Assembly: GCA_016792845.1 (NCBI GenBank)
Contig: JAEUKH010000029.1
Coordinates: 186,001-250,000, forward strand
DNA length: 64,000 nt
DNA from: Myxococcales bacterium
GTDB taxonomy: Bacteria; Myxococcota_A; Polyangia; Polyangiales; Ga0077539
Direction of reading: 5' to 3'
Position numbers and translations under genes: made by a program. The notes below the pieces were generated by a model, which was not told where the DNA came from, did no database searches, and was given only the letters and a program-made list of their open reading frames with translations. Positions 40,676 to 49,618 of the stretch are shown one piece after another (positions within the stretch are counted from its first letter, which is position 1; each line of letters opens with the position of its first letter).

Positions 40676-41623
40676 TCAGCCTTCTTGGGCGCCGATCCAG
40701 CGCTCGGCGTCGATGGCGGCCATGCAGCCCGTGCCCGCCGCGGTGATCGCCTGACGGTACACATGGTCGGCCACATCGCCGCAGGCGAACACCCCCGGCA
40801 CGTTGGTGTACGTGCTGCCGTGCTCGACCCGAATGTACCCGTTGTCGTGGGTGTCGACCTGGCCCATGAAGAGCGCCGACGCCGGGGTGTGCCCGATGGC
40901 GACAAAGACGCCGTCGATGGGCATCTCGTGCCGCGCCTGGGTGATCGTGTCGCGGAGCACCACCCCGGTCACCTTCTTCGCCGCGACGTCGTTGATCTCT
41001 TCGATCACACGATTCCACGCGAATTTGATCTTGGGGTTCTTGAGCGCGCGATCTTGCATGATCTTCGAGGCCCTGAGCGTGTCGCGGCGGTGCACGAGGG
41101 TCACCGAGCGGCACATGTTCGCGAGGTAGTTCGCCTCTTCGAGGGCCGTGTCGCCCCCGCCCACGACGATCACGTCGCGCTCGCGGAAGAAGGCCCCGTC
41201 GCAGGTCGCGCAGGCGCTCACGCCGTAGTTCTGAAGCTCCTTTTCGCCCGGGCACCCGATCCATTTGGCGACGGCGCCGGTGGCGATGATCACCGTGCGG
41301 GTCTCGATGGCGGTGCTCGGGTCGCTCTCAAGCCACACGCGCTTCACCGGGCCGTGAAGCTCAACCTTCACCGCGTCTTCGGTGTGAAAACGCGTGCCGA
41401 AACGCTCGGCCTGGCCGCGAAAGGTCTCCATCAGCTTGGGGCCCGTGACCCCGTGAACGAAGCCCGGATAGTTCTCGACCTCGGTGGTGATCATGAGCTG
41501 ACCACCGGGCTGGTGGTCGCCCCCGAAGCCCTCGACGACGATGGGGTTGAGGTTGGCGCGCGCGGCATAGATGGCAGCGGTAAGCCCTGCAGGGCCGCTG
41601 CCGAGAATCACGACGTTCTCCAT
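40676..41623 (-). CDS. trxB: Thioredoxin-disulfide reductase
   Basis: A 315-residue FAD/NADPH enzyme that reduces thioredoxin in the cytoplasm. The FAD-binding GSGPAGLTAAIYAARANL, redox pair SACATCDGAFF (CATC), NADPH-binding VVGGGDTALEEANYL and FAD-contact VFACGDVADHVYRQA are all present. ATG 41623 gives the usual N-terminus MENVVILGSGPAG; the frame extends further upstream but without family sequence. It is a separate gene, and no thioredoxin is adjacent. The lipoprotein thioredoxin at 49035 acts in the periplasm and is not its direct partner. Confidence 0.97.
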   Translation of the reverse strand: MENVVILGSGPAGLTAAIYAARANLNPIVVEGFGGDHQPGGQLMITTEVENYPGFVHGVTGPKLMETFRGQAERFGTRFHTEDAVKVELHGPVKRVWLESDPSTAIETRTVIIATGAVAKWIGCPGEKELQNYGVSACATCDGAFFRERDVIVVGGGDTALEEANYLANMCRSVTLVHRRDTLRASKIMQDRALKNPKIKFAWNRVIEEINDVAAKKVTGVVLRDTITQARHEMPIDGVFVAIGHTPASALFMGQVDTHDNGYIRVEHGSTYTNVPGVFACGDVADHVYRQAITAAGTGCMAAIDAERWIGAQEG

Positions 41624-41738
41624 AGACAGGGCGCGACCATACTCACACTCCGCCCCCCGCGCCACGAACTCACACGCCCCAACGACAACGACGGCGCCCG
41701 CGGCCATCGCCGAGAGACGCCGCCGTCAGCGCGTGCGA

Positions 41739-42131
41739 TCAGAGCGAGCCGAGATAGGCGCTGTACGCGCTGGCGTTCATCAAGCCTTCGACCGAAGCGC
41801 CCTCGGCGAGTTCGAGCTCGATCAGCCACGCGTCGTAGGGCCCCGCGTTGAGCGACTCGGGCGCGTCGACCGCGGCGTCGTTCAGCGCCACCACCACGCC
41901 GCTCACCGGCGCGTAGAGGTCGCTCACGGTCTTCACCGATTCGACCTGGCCGAACACCGCCCCGGCGGCGAGCGAGGCGCCCACCTTGGCGGCCTTCTCG
42001 TACCCCACCAAGGTCACGTCGCCGAGCTGGTCGACCGCGTGCGCGGTGATGCCCACCCGGACGCGACGGCCTGTCACCCTCGCCCACTCATGGTCTTTTG
42101 AATACAACAACTCATCGGGTACGTTGGCCAT
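41739..42131 (-). CDS. gcvH: Glycine cleavage system H protein
   Basis: A 130-residue lipoyl carrier. The lipoylation segment GQVESVKTVSDLYAPVSG contains the conserved Lys of ESVK; DHEWARVTGRRVRVGIT and LGDVTLVGYE are typical. No gcvT or gcvP lies beside it in this window, so the rest of the glycine cleavage system must be elsewhere, or the protein also serves as a lipoyl relay, as reported for GcvH in some bacteria. The small His-rich membrane protein gene starts upstream on the same strand with 48 bases between. Confidence 0.96.
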   Translation of the reverse strand: MANVPDELLYSKDHEWARVTGRRVRVGITAHAVDQLGDVTLVGYEKAAKVGASLAAGAVFGQVESVKTVSDLYAPVSGVVVALNDAAVDAPESLNAGPYDAWLIELELAEGASVEGLMNASAYSAYLGSL

Positions 42132-42179
42132 GGCTTCTCACTTCTCGCAGAGATCGAAAAAACGAGCCGAATGTGAACT

Positions 42180-42407
42180 TCAGGGCGTCGCCGCGTCGGC
42201 GGCCACCGCGGCGTCACCCGCTGCGCTCGCCGTGCGGTTGAGCACACCCGGAGCCAAGAAGAGGTAAACCCCGAGGGCGCCCGCGACGAACAGGCCGAGG
42301 CCCAACATCGAGACCCACCCGGGGGTCACAAGCGGGTCTTCGGCGGGTGCTTCGTGAGCGTGGGCGTGGGCACCGTGAGCGTCGTGATGACCGTGGGCGT
42401 CGGACAT
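42180..42407 (-). CDS. Small His-rich single-pass membrane protein
   Basis: A 75-residue protein with an N-terminus containing DAHGHHDAHGAHAHAHEAP, a possible metal-binding His cluster, one membrane helix (MLGLGLFVAGALGVYLFLAPG) and a short Ala-rich tail. Similar short His-rich helices occur in respiratory and metal contexts, but no family is recognised. Codon bias agrees with neighbours, and the ATG at 42407 is the only good start. It lies directly upstream of gcvH on the same strand and 82 bases from tsaD. Confidence 0.55.
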   Translation of the reverse strand: MSDAHGHHDAHGAHAHAHEAPAEDPLVTPGWVSMLGLGLFVAGALGVYLFLAPGVLNRTASAAGDAAVAADAATP

Positions 42408-42489
42408 GGCGGCGTGCTTGGTACCCGCTTCGCCCGCTCGTGGTCAAGGCGTAGGCTCGCCAAAGCCCCATCGCCCTCTCTGGCCCGCG

Positions 42490-43575
<1,086 letters not shown>

Positions 43576-43628
43576 GCTCAATGGGTGTTCGGTGTGTTTG
43601 AGAAATCGCAGAGAGTGTGCTCGATTGG

Positions 43629-43665
43629 GCCCGCGGTTGAGAGCCCTCGATCGCACGCCGCGGGC
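43629..43665. promoter_or_regulatory. Long-spaced inverted repeat in tsaD/rsfS divergent region
   Basis: GCCCGCGG and CCGCGGGC are separated by 21 bases within the 137-base gap between the two start codons. Such GC pairs occur by chance fairly often here, so a role is speculative. No clear promoter could be placed in this gap. Confidence 0.25.
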
Positions 43666-43712
43666 GTTGCTGCGCGCGGTGCGATGGTTTCTTGTAGATG
43701 TGACCGACGACG

Positions 43713-44711
43713 ATGTCTGACGAAAATACCCGCCGTACGAAGAAGACCGCCACCACCAAGTCAAGCGCCCCGCGCACCCGCAGCGCGGCCGCTGCGAAGC
43801 CCGCGGCGAAGCCGGTGAGGGCCGAGAAGCCCGCCGCGAAGACTGCGAAGGCCGCGAAGCCCGCGGCGAAGCCGGTGAGGGCCGAGAAGCCCGCCGCGAA
43901 GATTGTGAAGCCTGCAACGAAGCCGGGCGCTGTCAAGCCGCGCGCGGCCTCGTCGACGGGCAGCGCCCGCCCGGCAAAGACTGCGAGCGCCCGCGTCAAG
44001 CCCAGCGCCGCCAAAACAAGCGCCGCCAGGCCCAGCGCCGCCAAAACAAGCGCCGCCAAAACAAGCGCCGCCGGGGCGAGCGCTGCGACCCCTCGGGTGA
44101 AGAAGACCACCCCCAGCGCGGGGGCCGCGCGCAAGAGCGTCGAGGCGAGCCCGGCCCGCGCGACGAAGACCAAGAAGACCGGCGCGGCGCGGGTGAGCGA
44201 CAGCGTCGCCAAGGCCGTCAAAGCCGCCAAGGCGCCGGTCGGCAAGCTGCCGGGTGAGAAGACGCGGCGCAAGAAGGTGACCGAGGTGGCCGCCGCGACC
44301 TCGACCGAGATGCGGCGCGACCAGGCCCGCCAGGTGGCGACCTGGGTGGCGCTCTTGGGGCTCGAAAAGAAGGCCGAGCGGGTCGAGGTGATCGACCTCG
44401 CCGAGAAGGTCGATTACGCCGATTTTATCGTGCTGATGTCGGGCCGCAGCGACCGGCAGGTGCAGGCCATCGCGAACGGCGTCACCGACGGGCTCCGCGA
44501 GCGCGGAGTGCGCCCGGTGGGGGTCGAGGGGCTCACCCAGGGGCACTGGGTGGTGGTCGACCTCGCCGACGTGATCGTGCACGTCTTCATCGAAGAGGCG
44601 CGGCAATACTACGACATCGAGGGCCTCTGGATGGACGCCCGGCGCGTGCCCTACGAGGGCGCGGTGTTGCCGCCGATGCGGGTGAAGGCGCGGGTCGACG
44701 AGGTCTCGTGA
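43713..44711 (+). CDS. rsfS: Ribosome silencing factor with long histone-H1-like N-terminal extension
   Basis: A 332-residue protein, three times the usual RsfS length. Residues about 205-320 are the RsfS/YbeB/Iojap domain (KKAERVEVIDLAEKVDYADFIVLMSG, with GHWVVVDLADVIVHVF and RQYYDIEGLW), which binds L14 and blocks subunit joining. Residues about 1-200 are Lys/Ala/Pro-rich with repeated KPAAKPVRAEKPAAK, resembling histone H1 tails and bacterial AlgP-like proteins, and could bind rRNA or DNA. One continuous frame from ATG 43713 and in-frame 60-base and 15-base repeats argue the extension is translated; an inner ATG at about 44308 is an alternative start. The stop overlaps rlmH as GTGA. Confidence 0.9.
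   Translation: MSDENTRRTKKTATTKSSAPRTRSAAAAKPAAKPVRAEKPAAKTAKAAKPAAKPVRAEKPAAKIVKPATKPGAVKPRAASSTGSARPAKTASARVKPSAAKTSAARPSAAKTSAAKTSAAGASAATPRVKKTTPSAGAARKSVEASPARATKTKKTGAARVSDSVAKAVKAAKAPVGKLPGEKTRRKKVTEVAAATSTEMRRDQARQVATWVALLGLEKKAERVEVIDLAEKVDYADFIVLMSGRSDRQVQAIANGVTDGLRERGVRPVGVEGLTQGHWVVVDLADVIVHVFIEEARQYYDIEGLWMDARRVPYEGAVLPPMRVKARVDEVS
43801..43920 (+). repeat. 60-base coding tandem duplication in rsfS
   Basis: Bases 43801-43848 recur at 43861-43908 with the same sequence, encoding the AKPAAKPVRAEKPAAK module twice. Shorter AAKTSAA-type units repeat at about 43996-44070. Units keep the reading frame. Confidence 0.9.
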
Positions 44712-45157
44712 GGCTGGGCCTCGCCGCGGTCGGGCGCATCAAAGAGCCCGAGCTGCGCACGCTGCTTGACGATTATTACGGTCGTATCAAGCGCTACGCA
44801 GAGTTCGGCGAGGTCGAGCTCAAAGACGACGACCGCGAAGACCGGGTGGTGGCGCAATTCACCAAGGCGGTCTCGGGCTTCGGGCCCCGCGCCGAGGTGG
44901 TCGCCCTCGAAGTGCGGGGCGAGCGTCTTTCGAGCGAGGGCTTCGCTGAGAAGCTCGACACGTTCTTGCAGCGCTCGGCGGTGCCGGTCTTCGTGATCGG
45001 CGGCGCCGAGGGGCTGCCCCAAGGCTTCAGCCAGGCCGCCCGCTGGCGGGTCTCGCTCGGCCCGATGACCTTGCCCCATCGCCTCGCCCGGCTCATCGTC
45101 GCAGAGCAGCTCTATCGGGCCTTTACGATCCTACGGCGAGAGCCCTACAACAAATAG
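44708..45157 (+). CDS. rlmH: 23S rRNA (pseudouridine-1915-N3)-methyltransferase
   Basis: A 149-residue SPOUT methyltransferase that modifies pseudouridine 1915 in helix 69 after subunit joining. The AdoMet knot FVIGGAEGLPQGFSQAA, then LGPMTLPHRLARLIVAEQLYRAF and the terminal REPYNK are typical. GTG 44708 overlaps the rsfS stop (GTGA); rsfS-rlmH pairs are widespread. Both gene products act on the large subunit, which fits the pairing. Confidence 0.96.
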   Translation: MRLGLAAVGRIKEPELRTLLDDYYGRIKRYAEFGEVELKDDDREDRVVAQFTKAVSGFGPRAEVVALEVRGERLSSEGFAEKLDTFLQRSAVPVFVIGGAEGLPQGFSQAARWRVSLGPMTLPHRLARLIVAEQLYRAFTILRREPYNK

Positions 45158-45194
45158 CGTCGCACACAATGCGCGGCGAGAGAGAGCGCGCACG

Positions 45195-46541
45195 ATGTTG
45201 CCTCCGGGCCCTGAGACTCCGGCTCCGTTGTTGTTGTTGCGGTGGGTGCGAGACCCCTTCTCGACCATGGCGTCGCTGCGCGCGACCTGGGGAGAGACCT
45301 TTACGGTCAACCTCGGCGTGATGCCGCGCATGGTGATGCTGTCGAACCCTGAGCACATCCGTGAGGTGTTCGCCAACCAGGGCGACGACCTTCACGCGGG
45401 CAAGCTCGCGACGATGCTCGGCCCCTTCCTCGGGGCGCGCTCTCTGATCTTGCTCGATGGCCCCGAGCACCGCCGGATGCGCAAGCTCCTTTTGCCGCCG
45501 TTTCACGGTGAGCGCATGGAGGTCTACGGCGCGCGCATGCTCGAGATCACCGCGCAGAGCCTCGCGGGCTGGCCTGTGGGGCGGCCCTTCCCTGTGCACG
45601 AGCCGATGCAGGCGATCACGCTTGAGATCATCCTCCAGACGGTGTTCGGCATCGAAGACCCCACGCTCCGCGGCGCCCTCTCGCGGAGCCTCACCCGGGT
45701 GATGAACGTGGCCACCTCGCCGGCCTTGCTCTTCCCCTCGTTTCAGCGCGATTTCGGGCCTTGGTCGCCGTGGGGGCGCTACCAGGCCCTCGCGGTCGAG
45801 GCCGACACCCAGATGCGCGCGCTGATCGCGCAGCGCCGCGGCGAGCTCGGTTCGGGTCGCAACGACGTGCTCACGATGATGCTCGAAGCGCGCGACGACG
45901 AGGGCCGCGGGTTGAGCGACGACGACCTCCGCGACGAGCTCGTGACGCTCCTCGTGGCCGGGCACGAGACCACGGCGACGGCGCTGAGCTGGGCGATGCA
46001 CTGCCTGCTCGAAAACCCTCGCGCCGCGCAGGTGCTGCAATCAGAGCTCGACGCGGCGAGCCGCGCGGGCCTCACCCCGGCCTCGATCGCCAGGCTCGAA
46101 TACCTCGACGCGGTGGTGCGCGAGACCCTGCGCTTGCAGCCCATCATCCCGGTGGTGGGGCGGGTGCTGCAACGGCCCATGACCCTCGCGGGGTGGGAGC
46201 TCCCCGCGGGCGTCGCGGTGACCCCGTCGGTGTACCTCGCCCACCGTCGCGAGAGCACCTTTGAGCGCCCCGAGGCCTTCGAGCCAGAGCGCTTCTTGAA
46301 GAAGAAGTATGCGCCGAGCGAGTGGTTCCCTTTCGGGGGGGGCAATCGGCGGTGCATCGGGATGGCCTTCGCGATGTACGAGATGAAGATGGTGCTCGCG
46401 ACGGTGTTGACCCGGGTGCGCCTCTCTCGCGGCACCTCGCGCGCGGTGGGCCGGGTGCGGCGCAGCATCACCATCGCCCCCGCCAAGGGCATGCCCGTGA
46501 TCGTCGCGCCGCGTGACCCGCATCGGGTCGTCACGGGCTGA
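45195..46541 (+). CDS. Cytochrome P450
   Basis: A 448-residue haem monooxygenase, probably cytoplasmic or peripheral. The I-helix AGHETTATALSW, K-helix ETLRLQP, PERF region and haem-binding FGGGNRRCIG (Cys ligand) are all intact. The N-terminus LPPGPETPAP is the Pro-rich hinge seen in class II/CYP102-like and many myxobacterial P450s; there is no membrane anchor and no fused reductase. The redox partner and substrate are not encoded nearby. It follows rlmH by 37 bases and converges on the Rpn-like copy 2 with two bases between stop codons. Confidence 0.96.
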   Translation: MLPPGPETPAPLLLLRWVRDPFSTMASLRATWGETFTVNLGVMPRMVMLSNPEHIREVFANQGDDLHAGKLATMLGPFLGARSLILLDGPEHRRMRKLLLPPFHGERMEVYGARMLEITAQSLAGWPVGRPFPVHEPMQAITLEIILQTVFGIEDPTLRGALSRSLTRVMNVATSPALLFPSFQRDFGPWSPWGRYQALAVEADTQMRALIAQRRGELGSGRNDVLTMMLEARDDEGRGLSDDDLRDELVTLLVAGHETTATALSWAMHCLLENPRAAQVLQSELDAASRAGLTPASIARLEYLDAVVRETLRLQPIIPVVGRVLQRPMTLAGWELPAGVAVTPSVYLAHRRESTFERPEAFEPERFLKKKYAPSEWFPFGGGNRRCIGMAFAMYEMKMVLATVLTRVRLSRGTSRAVGRVRRSITIAPAKGMPVIVAPRDPHRVVTG

Positions 46542-46543
46542 GC

Positions 46544-47548
46544 TCACCCGGCGAACACGTCGGCGACCCGACTGACCGTCAGGGCGCGCCGAAACCAGGT
46601 CTCGAGCACCTCGATTCGGCACTCTGCATCGAGGGCGGCTTTGCGACGCGCGGTGAGTCGCAGGCCTCGCGTCTCGAGCGCCGTCACAATGGCGAAGCGA
46701 AGCGAGGCTTCTTGACCTTCTTGCCGTCCTTCTTGCCGTCCCTCTTGCCGTCCCTCTTGCCGTCCCTCTTGCCGTCCCTCTTGCCGCCCTTGTTGCCGCC
46801 CCTCCTGCCGCCCTACTTCCCAGCCCTCTTGGCGAAACTTCTTGAGAAACTCGCTCTGCATGACCAGCTCCTTTGGCAACTGTGACGCGATCGTTTGCGA
46901 GAGTCTACGATGCCGCCCATCGGCTTCGGCAAGCACCGCCATGGTGACCGCGATCTCTTCAAACTGCCGCGCGCTGTGTTGTGTTTGAAGATGCTTGAGC
47001 ACGGCCGTCATGGCGCTGGCCGAGGCGTCGACGGCCAAGGGCGCGAAGGCCAGCCACAGGGCGCTCTGACGCCCCGCGAGCTCGCCCACCGTCGCCTGGT
47101 ACGGCGCCTCGATGCGAAAGCGCAACCCCGAGAAGGGCTCGGCCCGCGGTGCGGTGCGGTAACGCCCTCGCGACGGATACCGCGCCTCTCGACCGCTCAA
47201 GAGCACCACCGTGCTGCGCACCCGAGCTACGCGCCCGCGCCGCGGTACCGTGTCGTGCAAGGCCAACGCCTGGAGGCAATGGTACTCGTACATCCGAAAG
47301 GGCAGCTCGGGCTCCCAACGGAGCTGCCACTCGACGTGCTCGATGCGCGGCTCACCGTCGGCCACCACGAACAGACCCCGGTCGATGCGACGCTGCCGCG
47401 CCGTGAGCTGCGACTCGACCCACGCGCACTTCTCGATGTGACGCACCTCGGGCAGCAACGCCCGCGCAAATTCTTCGGGGAGGCGATGCGAGAGATGCCG
47501 CAACGCCAGGTCAATCTCATCAGCCGGGGGCGAACCATGCTCTGCCAT
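46544..47548 (-). CDS. Rpn-like PD-(D/E)XK nuclease/transposase-related protein with QEGR repeat, copy 2
   Basis: A 334-residue paralogue of the protein at 4384-5358, alike over its whole length: LTLRHL/LALRHL start, QLTARQRRIDRGLFVVADG, IEHVEWQLRW (the candidate D...ExQ site), VRSTVVLLSGREARYP, AVLAEADGR and a QEGR region (about residues 247-282) with more units than copy 1. The two C-terminal tails differ, so the copies are diverged rather than recent. No flanking repeats are seen. The start ATG is at 47548. Its stop lies two bases from the P450 stop. Confidence 0.7.
   Translation of the reverse strand: MAEHGSPPADEIDLALRHLSHRLPEEFARALLPEVRHIEKCAWVESQLTARQRRIDRGLFVVADGEPRIEHVEWQLRWEPELPFRMYEYHCLQALALHDTVPRRGRVARVRSTVVLLSGREARYPSRGRYRTAPRAEPFSGLRFRIEAPYQATVGELAGRQSALWLAFAPLAVDASASAMTAVLKHLQTQHSARQFEEIAVTMAVLAEADGRHRRLSQTIASQLPKELVMQSEFLKKFRQEGWEVGRQEGRQQGRQEGRQEGRQEGRQEGRQEGRQEGQEASLRFAIVTALETRGLRLTARRKAALDAECRIEVLETWFRRALTVSRVADVFAG
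46714..46812 (-). repeat. 12-base coding minisatellite (QEGR units, about 8)
   Basis: Units of the form CTTGCCGTCC(C/T)T, seen on the plus strand, encode QEGR on the minus strand. They have the same period and product as the array at 5113-5184 but different spelling, so the two arrays evolved separately or were homogenised within each copy. Confidence 0.85.
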
Positions 47549-47621
47549 GATGGGTGAAGAGCGAGGGCCGAGGCGCGGTCTGACAGAGAATCGACAGGAA
47601 GTTGTAACTTGTTAGAGTGAA

Positions 47622-49007
47622 TCAGTTTTTGCGTCGTCGACGCCGCCCCATGAGGGCGAGCGAGGCCGCAGCCCAGACCGGCGCCACCGGGGCACGCGAG
47701 GGGGCGCTGCGACAGCCGCAGCCGCCGTCACCGACCGCGTAGAGCCCTTCGCCGCCGTCGGCCGCGACGCCGGCGTCGACGGCGGCCGCGTCGGGCGTAT
47801 CAGGCCGCATCGCGCCCACCCCGTTGCCGCGCACGGTGACCCGCAGGCGCGGCGTGTCGGGGTCGTTGGTCTCGATCACCAGCGTAGATTCGCTCGGCCC
47901 GGGCGCCACCGGCGCGAAGGTCACCAAGACGAGGCCTCGGGCGCGGGTGGGGAGGCTCCGAACGCTGGTCTCGGCGCGAAACGGGCCCTCGGTCTGGAGG
48001 TTCAACACGGCGCCGGTGAGCTCGCCGTCGTTGCGAAGCGTGACGGTCTCTTCGCGATGGGCGCCGACGTCGACGTCGCCAAAATCAAGCACGGCCCCGT
48101 CGGTCTGAAGGTCGGGCAGCGCGAGGTGCGCCAGCGACGGCATCGTGCGAACCTGCCGGGGAAAGGGCCCCACCGCGATCGGGAGGTTCGGCAGATCGAG
48201 GGCCCAACGGCGGCCGAGGAGCGAGACATACATCGACGGGTACACCCGCAGCGTGCCGCGGTACGAGAGCACCCCTTCGAGCACGGGTGAGTACTCGACG
48301 AAGGGCCCCGCGCTAAAACGCCCCTGCACCTGCATCGTGCTCGCGGTGATGGGGTCGGCCAAGAGGCCGAAATCGAAGCGAACCGAACGCCACCCGGCCT
48401 CGATTTCGGCGCCGGCGTCGAAGCTGAAACCGCCCGAGACGCCCGGGATGCGCACGAACGCATCGGTGATCGGGACGTCGGCGATACGCTGCCGCATCGT
48501 GACGCCCCGGGCGCTCACCTCGTTGAAGGCCCACGGATCAAACACCGTGCGCCCGGTGGCCCGAAAATCAACCTGCGGCACATACGGGACGTTGCCCTCC
48601 CACGCGTAGTTTCGCCCCTCGACGTCGAGGTTCAGCCGGATGCGCGCGAGGAGCTGAAGGCCCCAATCGGTCTCAAGGCTCCCGCCCATGGGCGCCCCCG
48701 CCACCGACAGCTGCACGGGCTCGGGCCACTGCCCCACGAGCCACCCTTGCTGCCGCATCTCGGTGTGCCCCACCAGCGCGAGCCTGAAGCGCACCTGAAC
48801 GGGCGAATTGCGCGGCTGCCAGTCGGTGTCGATGTCGACCTCGACGGGCAAACCCTCACGATGACGGAACGAAATCTCGGCCTCGGTGCACCCCGCCGCA
48901 GACCCGGTACATCGGCCCCCCGCCACCTGCGCGTGCGCCGTCGACGCGCCCCACGCCCACACCGCCGCCAATGCCCCGAGCGCCGCTCGCCAGCGTGTCA
49001 CCATCAC
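47622..49007 (-). CDS. Secreted protein with ASH-type repeat domain and MYXO-CTERM anchor
   Basis: A 461-residue exported protein. The signal is AALGALAAVWAWGASTAHAQ. A large beta-rich middle region has no recognised family. An ASPM/SPD2/Hydin-like immunoglobulin domain follows (LDFGDVDVGAHREETVTLRN, with FAPVAPGPSESTLVIETNDP). The C-terminus has DGGCGCRSAP, a hydrophobic helix (VWAAASLALMG) and RRRRRK, the MYXO-CTERM sorting signal seen in Myxococcota. The protein is probably processed at this Cys and kept at the surface. A 27-base gap separates it from the thioredoxin gene upstream on the same strand. Confidence 0.88.
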   Translation of the reverse strand: MMVTRWRAALGALAAVWAWGASTAHAQVAGGRCTGSAAGCTEAEISFRHREGLPVEVDIDTDWQPRNSPVQVRFRLALVGHTEMRQQGWLVGQWPEPVQLSVAGAPMGGSLETDWGLQLLARIRLNLDVEGRNYAWEGNVPYVPQVDFRATGRTVFDPWAFNEVSARGVTMRQRIADVPITDAFVRIPGVSGGFSFDAGAEIEAGWRSVRFDFGLLADPITASTMQVQGRFSAGPFVEYSPVLEGVLSYRGTLRVYPSMYVSLLGRRWALDLPNLPIAVGPFPRQVRTMPSLAHLALPDLQTDGAVLDFGDVDVGAHREETVTLRNDGELTGAVLNLQTEGPFRAETSVRSLPTRARGLVLVTFAPVAPGPSESTLVIETNDPDTPRLRVTVRGNGVGAMRPDTPDAAAVDAGVAADGGEGLYAVGDGGCGCRSAPSRAPVAPVWAAASLALMGRRRRRKN

Positions 49008-49034
49008 CCCTGAGAGTGTACAGCCCTTTGCGCC

Positions 49035-49547
49035 CTAACGGGGGTTCTGAAGCCACGCCGCCCATCGTTCGGGGGTGATCTCTCGGTGCTGGGTCACCGG
49101 CTCCATGGTGGTCTGCGCGACGCGCATGCCGCTCTGGGCGTCGAGCACCACATAAGCCGCGATGCGGTCGATGCCGTAGGTGCGGAGCAGCGTGAGGTGA
49201 CGGTCGAAGTTGCCGACGTTGATGGTGACCCGCTCGTAGCGTTGCGCGAGCACCTCGCGCGCGGGCGACAGCATCTCGATGCGCACCATCTGCTGGCAGT
49301 CTGAGCACCACCCCGCCACAAACTCTAGCAGCACGGCCTTGCGCTGACGGCGCGCCCGGGCCAGCGCGTCGTCGATGGCGCGCTGAAGCTCGGCCTCGGT
49401 GCGCAGCGGCCAGTCGCCCGAGAGGTCTGCGCGCACGTTCGCCGCGCCGGGGTCGCCCGCGTCGGCCGAGCGCCACGAGGGCCATCGGCCGCGACACCCG
49501 AAGGCGCCGAGCAGCGCCAACACCAAGAGCGGTCTACGCAGCGCCAT
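49035..49547 (-). CDS. Thioredoxin-fold lipoprotein
   Basis: A 170-residue protein from ATG 49547 with a lipoprotein signal (LLVLALLGAFGC) and a thioredoxin domain whose active site is FVAGWCSDCQQM (CSDC). The following VTINVGNFDRHLTLLRTYGIDRIAAYVVLD has the usual cis-Pro region altered: the expected Pro is replaced by Ala-Tyr, so redox activity may be weak or specialised. The frame is open upstream but without a signal. It is the first gene of the pair with the MYXO-CTERM protein, which has several Cys and could be a client. Confidence 0.85.
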   Translation of the reverse strand: MALRRPLLVLALLGAFGCRGRWPSWRSADAGDPGAANVRADLSGDWPLRTEAELQRAIDDALARARRQRKAVLLEFVAGWCSDCQQMVRIEMLSPAREVLAQRYERVTINVGNFDRHLTLLRTYGIDRIAAYVVLDAQSGMRVAQTTMEPVTQHREITPERWAAWLQNPR

Positions 49548-49618
49548 CTGCACGCCCTCGGGTCTACCAGAACTTTTCAAAAATGGCCGAAATCTTAGCG
49601 CGTTGGCGCCGACCGAGG

